This document shows positions 1 through 9,795 of a stretch of DNA of 64,000 bases, piece after piece. The position numbers were made by a program, and so were the translations under genes. The notes below the pieces were generated by a model. The model was not told the origin of the DNA and ran no database searches. It worked only from the letters and a program-made list of their open reading frames with translations. How positions within the stretch are numbered: position 1 is the stretch's first letter; the number at the start of each line of letters is the position of its first letter. This DNA is from Paulinella micropora (Eukaryota > Cercozoa > Imbricatea > Euglyphida > Paulinellidae): NCBI GenBank assembly GCA_019918135.1, contig WBZZ01006529.1, positions 112,501 to 176,500 on the forward strand, written 5' to 3'.

Positions 1-62
1 TTGCGAGCGATAAAGACAAGATCGGAGTGGAAGGATCCAAGGCGTTTGCTGATGCTCTCAAG
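1..62 (+). CDS. LRR exon (partial), plus-strand LRR gene
   Basis: Read from base 3 this gives a leucine-rich-repeat unit ending in KIGVEGSKAFADALK. That is the ribonuclease-inhibitor/NLR-like LRR pattern (NxIGxxGAKAIAxAL). The open frame closes soon after base 62, and base 63 starts GTCTTACC, a possible but weak splice donor. The next plus-strand exon at 360-443 has the same phase and the same boundary inside the repeat. The exon is cut by the window edge, so its length is unknown. A minus-strand LRR exon begins only 8 bases away. The product would be a protein-binding LRR array; nothing else of the protein is visible. Confidence 0.5.
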
Positions 63-69
63 GTCTTAC

Positions 70-159
70 CTGGATGGCTTCTGCAATATGTTTAGCACCT
101 TGCGGACCGATGTTGTTGAGTGAAATATCAAGATTTGAGAGCTTGCTGTTCTTGTTCTC
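70..159 (-). CDS. LRR exon, minus-strand LRR gene
   Basis: On the minus strand this 90-nt stretch reads as one 30-residue LRR with the core LDISLNNIGPQGAKHIAEAIQ-type pattern (LxLxxNxIGxxGAKxIAxAL). It is preceded by an AG acceptor (TGCAG) and followed by a strong CAG|GTAAGA donor. Phase is 0 at both ends, as in the other LRR exons here. The donor lies in the few bases that separate it from the plus-strand LRR exon ending at 62, so the two exons are tail to tail. It is recognised by pattern only; the protein family beyond LRR is not known. Confidence 0.55.
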
Positions 160-359
160 CTGCATTACACACAACCACATTTTTGGATGCTAACATATGT
201 ATACGTTATACGCATTCATGCATGCTCAGGCATAATTCAAAGGAAATATACATACCTACACGCGTGTACACAATACACACACATCATTGCATCACTTTAA
301 AGCTAATGCTACCCGCGCCGCGCGGGTAGCAATTCGAATAGGAACATATGTGGATATAG

Positions 360-443
360 GTGAACAAGACGCTACAAGCGCTTGGTTTAAGAAGTAACAA
401 CATCGGGGATGATGGCGCAAAAGCCATCGGGAAAGCGTTAGAG
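360..443 (+). CDS. LRR exon, plus-strand LRR gene
   Basis: An 84-nt phase-0 exon encodes exactly one 28-residue LRR (NKTLQALGLRSNNIGDDGAK, then AIGKALE). It follows an AG acceptor (GATATAG) and ends GAG|GTACCT. The intron from the exon at 1-62 would be about 297 bp and is AT-rich with CA tracts. One exon per 28-residue repeat is the usual gene structure of RI-type LRR proteins. Confidence 0.6.
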
Positions 444-447
444 GTAC

Positions 448-531
448 CTTAAGCATGTTTGCGATTGCTTCTGCGCCTGCTGGTCCTATTTTGTTTGCTC
501 CCATGCGTAGCTCGATTACAGTTTTGTTTTC
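448..531 (-). CDS. LRR exon, minus-strand LRR gene
   Basis: An 84-nt phase-0 exon on the minus strand encodes one 28-residue LRR whose core is GANKIGPAGAEAIANMLK, with AG acceptor (TGCATAG) upstream and AAG|GTACCT donor downstream. The donor and the donor of the plus exon ending at 443 share the palindrome GGTACC, so these exons are also tail to tail. It can be spliced in phase to the minus exon at 70-159. Confidence 0.6.
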
Positions 532-539
532 CTATGCAA

Positions 540-631
540 TATGTACTTTTATGAGTGTGCTACCGCACCCCCCCTCTCCCCCGAGCTTCACCGTAAATCA
601 GGGGCAAAAAATTTGGCGGCCGAGGACGATT

Positions 632-664
<33 letters not shown>

Positions 665-1561
665 TTGCTTGGTCGAGCGGCGCAAAAGAGCATGGCGGGT
701 CAGTGGATGGGAGCTGCATACATATAGATCGCGAGGGGAGTCTCCTCCCGCCTGTCCGTCCAACGACTTGCTTAAAAAAAAAAACAGAGTTCTGAATGTC
801 TGATTTCTGATTTTTTTTTGTCCTGCTAGTGTTTTCATGTGTTTGTGTTCTCACCCCCCCCCCCCCCCCCGGGGGTGGTGGGGGAGGGACGAGCAGCGCG
901 GGACGAAAACAAACATTTCTTTTAGAAGCAGGGCTCGCAGCTGTTGCATCCTGTGGCAGGGTGCTACAGAAGCCTATAATGCAAAAAAAAAAAATCAGAA
1001 ATCAGAAATCATAAATTCAGAACTCTGTTTGTTTTTTAGCAAGTCGTTGGACGGACGGGCGGGAGGGGAGGGAGGTGGGCGAGGGACGAGCAGCGCAGGA
1101 CCAGAAAAAAATTTTAAAGTAGGGCTCGCAGCTGTAGCATCCTGTGGCAGGGTGCTACAGCAGCCTATCATGCAAAAAGAATCAGAAATCAGACATCAGA
1201 AATCCAGAACTCAGTTTGTTTTTCAGCAAGTCGTTGGACGGACGGGCGGGAGGGGAGGGATGTGGGCGAGGGAAGGCGGACGAGCAGCGCGGGACCAGAG
1301 AAAAAATTAGAAGCAGGGCTCGCAGCTGTAGCACCCTGTGGGCCAGAGGGTGCTACAGCAGTATGTCTTGAAAAGAAATCAGAAATCAGAAATCAGAAAT
1401 TCACAGAACTAGGTTTTTTTTTTCAGCAAGTCGCTGGACTGACGGGCGGGAGGGGGGGCAGGGGTGGGTGGGGCGGGGGGGGGGGGGGGGGGGAATGGAA
1501 GGGCTGTGGGCGGGAGGTAATGGGAAGGAGATGGCACGCAGTGAGTGCAAGTCTTGCTATA
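540..1561. repeat. Repeat block: (GTT)n plus inverted copies of the GCACCCTG repeat family
   Basis: There is no gene here. It holds a (GTT)n tract (about 630-665) and an inverted 85-bp module (about 655-740) that recurs in direct orientation at about 1690-1765 and 8963-9038. Three to four tandem units follow at about 900-1450. Each of these carries CTGTGGCAGGGTGCTACAG, a TCAGAAA heptamer tract and a G-rich run. The units are in the opposite orientation to most copies found further right. Confidence 0.7.
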
Positions 1562-2546
1562 GCAGATGACGAATGCCTGCATGGGCGACGACGACAGGGT
1601 AGCATCGGTGCTACAGGGCAGTTGCAGGGGGGTGCTACAGCCGGCGAGCTGACTCCCTGCCCGTCTCGTCCGTCACCCCCCGCCTCTACCCTCGCGATCT
1701 ATATGTATGCAGCCCCCATCCACTGCCCCGCCAGGCTCTTTTGCGCCGCTCGACCAAGCAAAAAAAAAAAAAAAAAAAAAAAAAAACGTTTAAAAAAATT
1801 AAAAAAACGACTGCCTGATTTCTTATTTCTGGGTTTTACAAGGGAGGTGGCTGTAGCCGGTGAGCCGACTCGCTGCCCGTCTTGTCCGCTCCCCCGTACG
1901 TGGTCTCGCAAGAGGGTTAGGATAGTGTGCAAACGCGGGGGGTGTGGAGCGCTACCACCTTCAATTTGTTAGCAGTAGCAGAGCATTCCAAAATCAATCG
2001 ACAAGTCTTTTTTTTTTTTTAACAATAACCCCACTGGATATGGTTGTTTTAGGTCCTGGGCGGGGCGCCAGAGGGAGGGCACGAGCTCTGACGGAGAGCT
2101 GTATCACTGTAGCATAAGCAGAAGCCAAGGCAAGCAAATCCACTGCCGGCTGCTTTGATTGCACGCTTTGGGCTCCTTGGCGCTACAGGCCACCCGGCGC
2201 TTGCGTCTTATCGTGTGGTGGCACAAGGAGGTAAGGAGCAGCCAGCTGGACGTGCGTGTTCGGCTAGGACAGCAGCGGAGCGCAGCTCGACAAAACGAGC
2301 GTGGCTGGCGACTCTGGCTGTCCATCAGGCGCTCCCGCGCACCGACTGTGGATTTCCCTACGATCCAAAAATTGTTTAACTATTGAACCAGAAGACGAAT
2401 CGCGAGTCCGTCGGGATGTTGGGGTTTGGAAAAACCAACTGAGCAGCTCTTGCCGGCCGCGCGCCTCGCGAGAGGTGATCGGACACGCCCGAGGGGTCGC
2501 GCGGTAGCTGGTTGTGCGCTGCCTTCGTGATCGGCAGGCGTCTTTT
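1562..2546. repeat. Duplicated 3' flank of Sel1 gene copy A
   Basis: This non-coding segment recurs at 8839-9795 with very few substitutions; the homopolymer near 1760-1787 differs most. It includes the shared GCAGATGACGAATGCCTGC start and a conserved 74-codon plus-strand open frame (2155-2379, near-identical in the other copy at 9418-9642). I do not recognise that frame and do not count it as a gene. The flank lies just downstream of the minus-strand Sel1 gene in both copies, so it belongs to the same segmental duplication of about 7.27 kb period. Confidence 0.8.
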
Positions 2547-5500
2547 TTACTTTGCCCTATTTCTCTTCCCTATCGTGCTTGCGTTTCTTCTTAGCCTTAT
2601 TTCGCGTCGCAGCGCCTCGTGCGGCGCCGCTTGGGTTAAACTTTCCGCATCGCGCTTGCGTTTCTTCTTGGCTTTCTTTTCGCGTCGCACCTCCTCCTGC
2701 GGCGCCGCTTGGGATAAACTGTCCTCTTTCTTATCGCGCTTTCGTTTCTTCTTGGCCTTCTTGTTGCGTCGCGCCTCCTCGTGCGGCGCCGCTTGGGTTG
2801 AATTCTTCTCTTCGGAACCCCCACCTGGCTTCTCGACTGCGTTATCCCGCTCTGGATAGAACACATCCGTTGTGTAGGGAAACAACAAGCCCTTAGCACC
2901 TTTCCCACCTTTCCCACTGGAAGCGTATATATTGTGGGCAAGCTTCTTCGTCAGGTCCAGCTGCGGAAAGCTTTCCTGCAAGCGAGCCCAAAATCGCTCT
3001 TCGGCTCGCTCGCTTAGTTTCCCTTGGCCGAGATCCAGAAATCTTTCGAAGCTTGCCACGAGATCCCCGGGCCGTATGGCAAACCGTCCCTTGTTCTTTC
3101 CTTGCTTGACGCGAAAAACGTGAGGGAGCGCTGTCTCAAGTGGTTTATCCAAACCTGGTAGTTTCTCTTGCGTTGCAACATCTCTGCGGAACGCCGACAA
3201 CCACTGCTCGTATCCATCTGCCGACGCTTGGCGGGCCGGCGGCCCGCCCAGTGCCACGTCCTCCAACATGCAAGCGTGCAAGTACTATGCGAGCTCTTCC
3301 GACGAAGGCACGTCGGTCAAAGATTCTGATGATGATGCGGGCGCGGCAAGCCGAGCAACCGTAACTGCCAGGCCTTTCTGCCGCAACTGGTCCGAGGTCC
3401 ACAACGACTCACCGTTGGCCTCGGGCAGCACCAACACTTGCCTCCAAGGGCTTAGGTTGATAGGCCTCGTCCTGCCGCCGCCTTCGTTGCCAGGTACCTT
3501 GCAGTCGGAACGGAGTACCTTGAGCAGCTCCTTGCGCTGGCCTTCATGCGCCTGCCTAGAGCAACCATCCACCACCACCAGCAGGCTCTGCTGCAGCTCC
3601 GCGTTCTTCTTGCGCGCCGAGTCGTGATCTTTCGCATGGCGAAAGACCACCACGTGCTCGTCACCTAAAATTCGGCAGAAGGACCGCAGAATCTGCTTCA
3701 GCAGCAAGGGCACCTGGCCCACAAGGTAAACCCACGACTGCGCGGGGCGCTTCTGCACAGGGCGATCCTGTACGGGGCGCCAGGCCCGCACCTGCTGCGC
3801 AAGCCAACGCACAAAGAAATCTCCGTCGGCCGGCTCGAAGCAGCCTCGGATCAAGGCGCCGCAGTCTGGCACCTGCCGCACAGTCGACGATGCGTCGCCC
3901 CGGCCGGCCGTTTGATCGAGGGCCGATCCCCGCGGTAGGAGCAAACGTTGAAATTGCTCCTCGTCCATTGCTTCTGTACAGTCTTGTTCCCACACTTTGC
4001 ACAAATTCTGTTTTTTGTTGTAGCGCGTGCGCGGTACTAGCTTTTTATATTTTTTACGCAGTCGCTGCAGCTCAATCACTTGCGTGTGCTCGACTAGCAC
4101 GTCTTCGCTTGGCAGGACTGCCCGCATAGCGGTAACACGCACCGCCGCGTGAGTATCCGTTCGCCCCCACCAACGCCCCAGCACGTCGCTCAGATCTCGC
4201 CAAAAATAGGTGGTTGGTTCTGCTTCGAAACGAAAAAACGACCGGAAATCTTTCGCGTAATCCTCTGGCTGGAGCAACCGTTCTTGCTTTAGACTGCCAG
4301 CAAATTGTTGCATTTCGACGCTGAGCTGCATAGCATAAGTGCTGACGGGGCGGCTCAGCCACGCAGCTCTCCAGGTTAGTTTCGATAAAAGCGACGTCTG
4401 CGGGGCCTTGCGGCTGCGGGCCAAGAAGGACTCTCGGTATCCGAGCAGCACATCATCTTCGTCCCAAACGAGACCAGCCAGTTTCTTCAGGTACCAACAG
4501 GGCTTTCGGGCCCTGAAATGTTCGCCGTAGTTGATAGCCGCATTTACTTCCTCGAAGTATGCAATCAGGCTCCACAGCAAGAAGATAATACTCATGCGTG
4601 GGGGTCGTCCCGCTCGCACGAGCGAATTCGAAAGCAGCGATCCAATACAGGGAGGCAAGCTCCGCGTTACAAATGGGCACGCCGCGGCCGGACTCAACAC
4701 AGCGACCAAGGAGGTAAAGCGCCTCTGGTTGCCAACACGCTGGCTTGTGGCGCAGCAGCTCCACTGCCAGGTCGTTGTCGTTGGTTTTCGTCTGGAACAG
4801 TTGCTTAGCCTCTGCCAGCTCGGCCGCTCCAGGCAGAGGGCTGAAGCTGGTGGTGCCGTAGGAAGCGCTGGAAAAAACCTTAGGTCTGCAAGACAGAGTT
4901 TTCCACAAACGTTTTTCCTCATTTTGCATGAAGTTCACCCTAGCTGACTCACTGTCCGCATTCTCGAAATCATCTTGGTTTCCGAAGGACAGCAGGACAT
5001 CGTCGTCGCGCTCGTGCAAGGCCAGCGGGCTCCTGTCGCTCGGTTCCTGGTCTGGTTCCCAGCAAGGCTTCCCTGATAACTGTGCAAGCTTGGCAGGCTG
5101 TGGCCGCCACGCCTGCGAGCTTTTTTCGTCTTGCGTTTGCGCGTGCTGTCCGCCGGACAGCAGGCGCTCGTCGCGCAAGGCCCGCGTACTCCCGACGCCC
5201 GGCGGTTCCCAGCAAGGCTTCGATAATAAAGCTGCAAGCTTGGCACGCACGGCAAGCTCTGCAGGCTGCGGCCGCCACGCCTGCGAGCTTTTCTCGTCTT
5301 GCGTTTGCTCGTGCTGTCAGCCGGACAGCAGGCGCTCGTCGCGCAAGGCCCGCGGGCTGCAGTTGCCCGGCTTTTGGTCCGAGTCTGGTTCCCAGCAAGT
5401 CTTCAATAGCACGGGATTCACTGGCGCGTGCCTGGCCCGCCCGCAGGCATCTTGTGGCAAGGACTGCGCGGGGCGGTCGCGCAAGGCCGGCGAGTTTTCC

Positions 5501-6617
5501 CGCTCTGGCTCGGGCTGCTGGCAAGGCCGAACAGGCTCGGCAGCCAAGTCCTGCGGCCCCCTGGGCTGCGCCTGTCCCTGCTGCCGGAGTGCAGGCACGG
5601 GGTGCTGCGGCAAGGCCCGTGAGCCTCCGTCGCCGGGTTCCATATCATGCACTGCCTCCTGCTTATCCGGGCCTGTGTGCTGACCGTTGCGCTCGCGCTG
5701 ACTCCGGGACATGCTTCCCTCGTGTTCCCGATTCACACCGGCTTCACTGTTCACGTTGCGACAAAACGTCTCGCAGCAAAGCTTAGACATCAAAGATTCC
5801 TTGGGGGCATTGCGACTGCGGGCCAAGAAATCTTCTTTGTCTTGGGGCAGCACATCATCAGACCACACTAAACGAGCCAGTGCAGCAAAATAAATCAACG
5901 AGTTCTGACAGGGAGTTGCGCAGGAGATTTCCGTGACAATGTTCAAGCCAGGTCTATCGCGGTATTGCGCAAGTTTCCACAAAATGCCAAGATAATAAAA
6001 AGGCTTCGGTGTGATAGGGTCACAAGAGTTGATAGCGCAGACCCAGTATAAAAAGGCAAAATCCGTGTCGCTGGTTGGCAGACCGCGACCTGATTCTAGG
6101 CAGTTCCCGAGATGATAGAGTGCTTCTGCGCACCACACCACGGGCTCCGTCCGCAGAATTGTGACTGCCCTATTGTATTTGCGCTTCTGGAGCGCCTGTG
6201 TGGCGCGTCTGCAAGCCGCTCGGTTGCTTTGGGTGGCAACGCTGCTTGCCTGGAATTCAGAACCTGCCGCAACAGTTTTGCTTCCGATTGCAGTATCACA
6301 CTCTTGGGAGGAAGAATCCCCAAACGCTCCGCCATGGCCTTGAACCTGATCCCGCGTACGTAACACAGCAGTTTATGCCTGTTGCCCATGGCAGAGCGTA
6401 AAGGGTCGTAATCTTCCGCGTCGTTCTGGCTTTCGTCGTCGCTCTCACACAAGGCTCCATATGCTAATTTTCTACTATCTCGCATCATCTCGTGTGTAGA
6501 TTGATTCTGGAAGGTACCTATGTTTACAATAACAGGAGTTTGTTTCGGGGTACTCGACTGGGTTGGACGCAGACTGTCTTGGCTCGGCAGGCCGGGGGGC
6601 GGGGAGGGTATGAGCAT
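2547..6617 (-). pseudogene. Sel1-repeat protein gene, copy A (broken)
   Basis: Minus-strand coding blocks at 6617-6096, 6366-5317, 5250-4453, 4922-3285 and 3281-2547 belong to one gene when compared with copy B. Two Sel1-like modules are visible (LYHLGNCLESGRGLP near 6.1 kb and LYLLGRCVESGRGVP near 4.7 kb). Each is followed by a YFxxLARLVW...DFLARSRxAP helix segment. A Gln/Arg/Pro-rich linker lies between the modules (about 4.9-5.7 kb). A basic tail with about two and a half copies of a 28-residue unit (RRNKKAKKKRKRD) ends the protein and could act as a nuclear signal. Sel1 repeats are helical protein-protein interaction modules; no partner can be named. Breaks: in-frame TGA at 5317-5319 where an internal repeat copy has GGA, a frameshift near 4.6 kb, and TAG at 3285-3287 where copy B has CAG. 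The likely start is ATG at 6617 (MLIPSPPPG). Unrecognised introns could explain part of the breakage. Confidence 0.6.
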
Positions 6618-8640
6618 GTCACGAGCCACAGTTTAGAAGGGGGGGGGGGGGGAGAATAGGAGTGGTGTGTAGGCATGGGTGTGTTGGTACGATTGGTGGG
6701 ATGCGTGCATGGATGTTTGTGCAGGGGTGCGTGAGCAGGCCCATCCACTTTCCCCCTGGCCATGCGCAACTGTCCTCTAGGCTTCCAATGTATATGTAAA
6801 ATTGGGACGGACAGGCAGATCTTTGCCCAACATGCTGCTGCAGCACCCTGCCACAGGATGCTACAGCTGCGAGCCCTGCCTCAAAAATTTTTTCTGTGCT
6901 GCTCGCTCGCCTTCCCTCCCCCCTTTTACCCCCCCCCCCCTCCCCTCCCCCCACACGCCCGTCTGTCAGGTGTTGCAACAAAACCTAGTTCCGAATTTCT
7001 GATTTCTGATTTCTGATTTTTTTTGCCGAACATGCTGCTGCAGCACCCTGCCACAGGATGCTACAGCTGCGAGCCCTGCCTCAACATTTTTTTCTGTGCT
7101 GCTCGCTCGCCTTCCCTCGCCTCCTCCCCCCCCCCCCCCCCCCCCGCCCGAATTCGTCCCCGCCCGTCTGTCAGGTGTTGCAAAACCTAGTTCTGAATTT
7201 CTGATTTCTGAAGTCTGATTTTTTTGTTGCACCAAACATGCTGCTGCAGCACCCTGCCACAGGGTGCTACAGCTGCGAGCTCTACCTCCAAGCAAAAAAA
7301 AACAAACAAACAATTCTTCTGCTCGTCCGCCCTCCCTCGCCTCCCTCCCCCCCCCCCCCCCCCCCCCCCGCCTGCCCGTGGTGCAGCCATGCAAAAAACC
7401 AGATTTTATTTTCTGATGTCTGATTTCTGATTTTTTTCCCCCAACATGCTGCTGCAGCACCCTGCCACAGGATGCTACAGCTGCAAACCCTGCCTCCAAA
7501 ATTTTCCTTCTGAGCTGCTCGTCCGCCCCTCGCCCCCTCTCCCCGCCTGCCCGTCTGGTGCAGCCATGCAAAAAACCAGATTTCGAACTTCTGATTTCTG
7601 ATTTTTTTTCCCTCAACATGTTGCTGCAGCACCCTGCCACAGGATGCTACAGCTGCAAGCCCTGCATCCATAATTTTTCTTCTGTGCTGCTCGTCCGCCC
7701 CCCCCCCCCCCCCCCTCACTCTCCCCGCCTGCCCGTCTGTCCGGTGTAGCAACAAAACCTAGTTCCAAATTTCTGATGTCTGATTTCTGATTTTCTTTGC
7801 CCAATATGCTGCTGCAGCACCTTGCCACAGGGTGCTACAGCTGCGAGCCCCAATTCTCCCTCCCCGCCCGTCCGTCCGGTGGGAGGGGGGGGGGGGGGGG
7901 GCGAACGAGCAGCACAGAAAAAAAATTTGAGGCAGGGCTCGCAGCTGTAGCATCCTGTGGCAGGGTGCTGCAGCAGCATGTTCGGGAAAAAAATCAGAAA
8001 TCAGAAATGAGAAATTCGAAATCGGATTTTTTGCATGGCTGCCCACATTCTCCCTCCCCGCCCTTCCGTCCGGTGCAGCCATGCAAAAAACCCGATTTCG
8101 AATTTCTGATTTCTGATTTCTGATTTTCTTTGCCCAACATGCTGCTGCAGCACCCTGCCACAGGATGCTACAGCTGCGAGCCCTGCCTCAAAATTTTTTC
8201 TGTGCTGCTCGCTCGCCTTCCCTCGCCTCCCCACCCAATTCGTCCCCCTCCCCCCTTCCTCCCCGCCCGTCCGTCCGTTGCAGCCGCGCAAGAAAACTAG
8301 TTCCGAATTTCTGATTTCTAGTTTCTGATTTTTTTTGCCCCAAACATGCTGCTGCAGCACACTGCCACAGGATGCTACAGCTGCGAGCCCTACCTCGACA
8401 AAGAAAAAAAAATCTGCTGCTTTTCCACCCTCCCTCTCCCCTCCCCCCTTCCCCCCCTCCCTCCCCGCCTGTCCGTCCGTTGCAGCCGCGCAAGAAAACT
8501 ATTTCCGAATTTCTGATTTCTGATTTCTGATTTTTTTTGCCCCAAACATGCTGCTGCAGCACCGTGCCACAGCACGGTGCTACAGCTACGAGCCCTACCT
8601 CCACAAAGAAAAAAAAAATTCTGCTGCTTTCGGCCCTCCC
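6618..8640 (+). repeat. Tandem array of GCACCCTG/TTTCTGA repeat units
   Basis: About nine units of roughly 180-220 bp follow one another. Unit starts (CTGCTGCAGCACCCTGCCAC) lie near 6836, 7031, 7230, 7446, 7620, 7806, 8140, 8346 and 8550. Each unit has the palindromic core CACCCTGCCACAGGGTG, an A- or T-rich run, TGCTGCTCGTCCGCC, a C run of variable length, GTCCGGTGCAGCAACAAAAC, and two to three TTTCTGA heptamers. One unit near 7880-8040 is inverted. Bases 6618-6830 are low-complexity sequence upstream of copy A. Long open frames here are repeat artefacts. Confidence 0.8.
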
Positions 8641-8838
8641 TCTCCCCTCCCCCCTTGCTGCGGGTTTGCGGTGAATCTCGAGACAAATGCCTAAAACACT
8701 GGAATTTACGGACGCTTTGTTTTTTGCCGCAATTTGCGGCACATACAGAAAATTTTTTTTCTGGCGAAGGACATTTAGGCAGTAATGTTGTAGCTCAAGA
8801 AAATTTCTGGAGAAACAATGTCGGGCGGGGGAAAAAAT
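8640..8838 (+). repeat. Single copy of the foldback repeat family (AAGGACATTTAGGCAGTAA)
   Basis: This stretch matches the units at 19990-21050: a GCGGTGAATCTCG start, CGCAATTTGCGG, and GAAGGACATTTAGGCAGTAA, followed by GTAGCTCAAGAAAATTTCTGG. It separates the tandem array on its left from the duplicated flank of Sel1 copy B on its right. There is no gene here. Confidence 0.7.
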
Positions 8839-9795
8839 GCAGATGACGAATGCCTGCATGTGCGACGACGACAGGGTAGCATCGGTGCTACAGGGCAGTT
8901 GCAGGGGGGTGCTACAGCCGGCGAGCTGACTCGCTGCCTGTCTCGTCCGTCACCCCCCGCCTCTCCCCTCGCGATCTATATGTATGCAGCCCCCATCCAC
9001 TGCCCCGCCAGCCTCTTTTGCGCCGCTCGACCAAGCAAATTAAAAAAAACGTTTAAAAAAGTTTAAAAAACGACTGCTTGATTTCTTATTTTCTGGTTTT
9101 TACAAGGGAGGGTGGCTGTAGCAGGTGAGCTGACTCGCTGCCCGTCTTGTCCGTTCCCCCGTACGTGGTCTCGCAAGAGGTTTAGGATAGTATGCAAACG
9201 CGGGGGGTGTGGAGCGCTACCACCTTCAATTTGTTAGCAGTAGCAGAGCATTCCAAAATCAATCGACAAGTCTTTTTTTTTTTAACAGTAACACCACTGG
9301 ATATGGTTGTTTTAGGTCCTGGGCGGGGCGCCAGAGGGAGGGCACGAGCTCTGACGGAGAGCTGTATCACTATAGCATAAGCAGAAGCCAAGGCAAGCAA
9401 ATCCACTGCCGGCTGCTTTGATTGCACGCTTTGGACTCCTTGGCGCTACAGGCCGCCCAGCGCTTGCGTCTTATCGTGTGGTGGCACAAGGAGGTAAGGA
9501 GCAGCCAGCTGGACGTGCGTGTCCGGCTAGGATAGCAGCGGAGCGCAGCTCGACGAAACTAGCGTGGCTGGCGACTCTAGCTGTCGATCAGGCGCTCCCG
9601 CGCACCGACTGTGGATTTCCCTACGACCCAAACATTGTTTAATTATTGAAACCAGAAGACGAATCGCGAGTCCGTCGGGATGTTGGGGTTTGGAAAAACC
9701 AACTGAGCAGCTGTTGCCGGCCGCGCAAACGCGCGGTAGCTGGTTGTGCGCTGCCTTTGTGAACGTCCTGCCGTTTGCGTCTTTTTTACTTTGCA
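8839..9795. repeat. Duplicated 3' flank of Sel1 gene copy B
   Basis: Near-identical partner of 1562-2546. The copies share even the GC-rich stretch around 9420-9720, with only scattered single-base differences. Copy A has an extra 27-bp stretch near 2465-2500 that is absent here. No recognised gene. Confidence 0.8.

Noticed and set aside
2155-2379. 74-codon plus-strand frame conserved at 9418-9642
   Set aside because: Conservation is explained by the near-identity of the whole duplicated flank. No domain is seen and other frames are conserved equally.
4928-5786. Plus-strand Ala/Arg-rich frames of 234-251 codons
   Set aside because: Antisense shadows of the Sel1 copy A linker. The minus strand aligns with copy B and with the 33.6 kb fragment; the plus frames do not.
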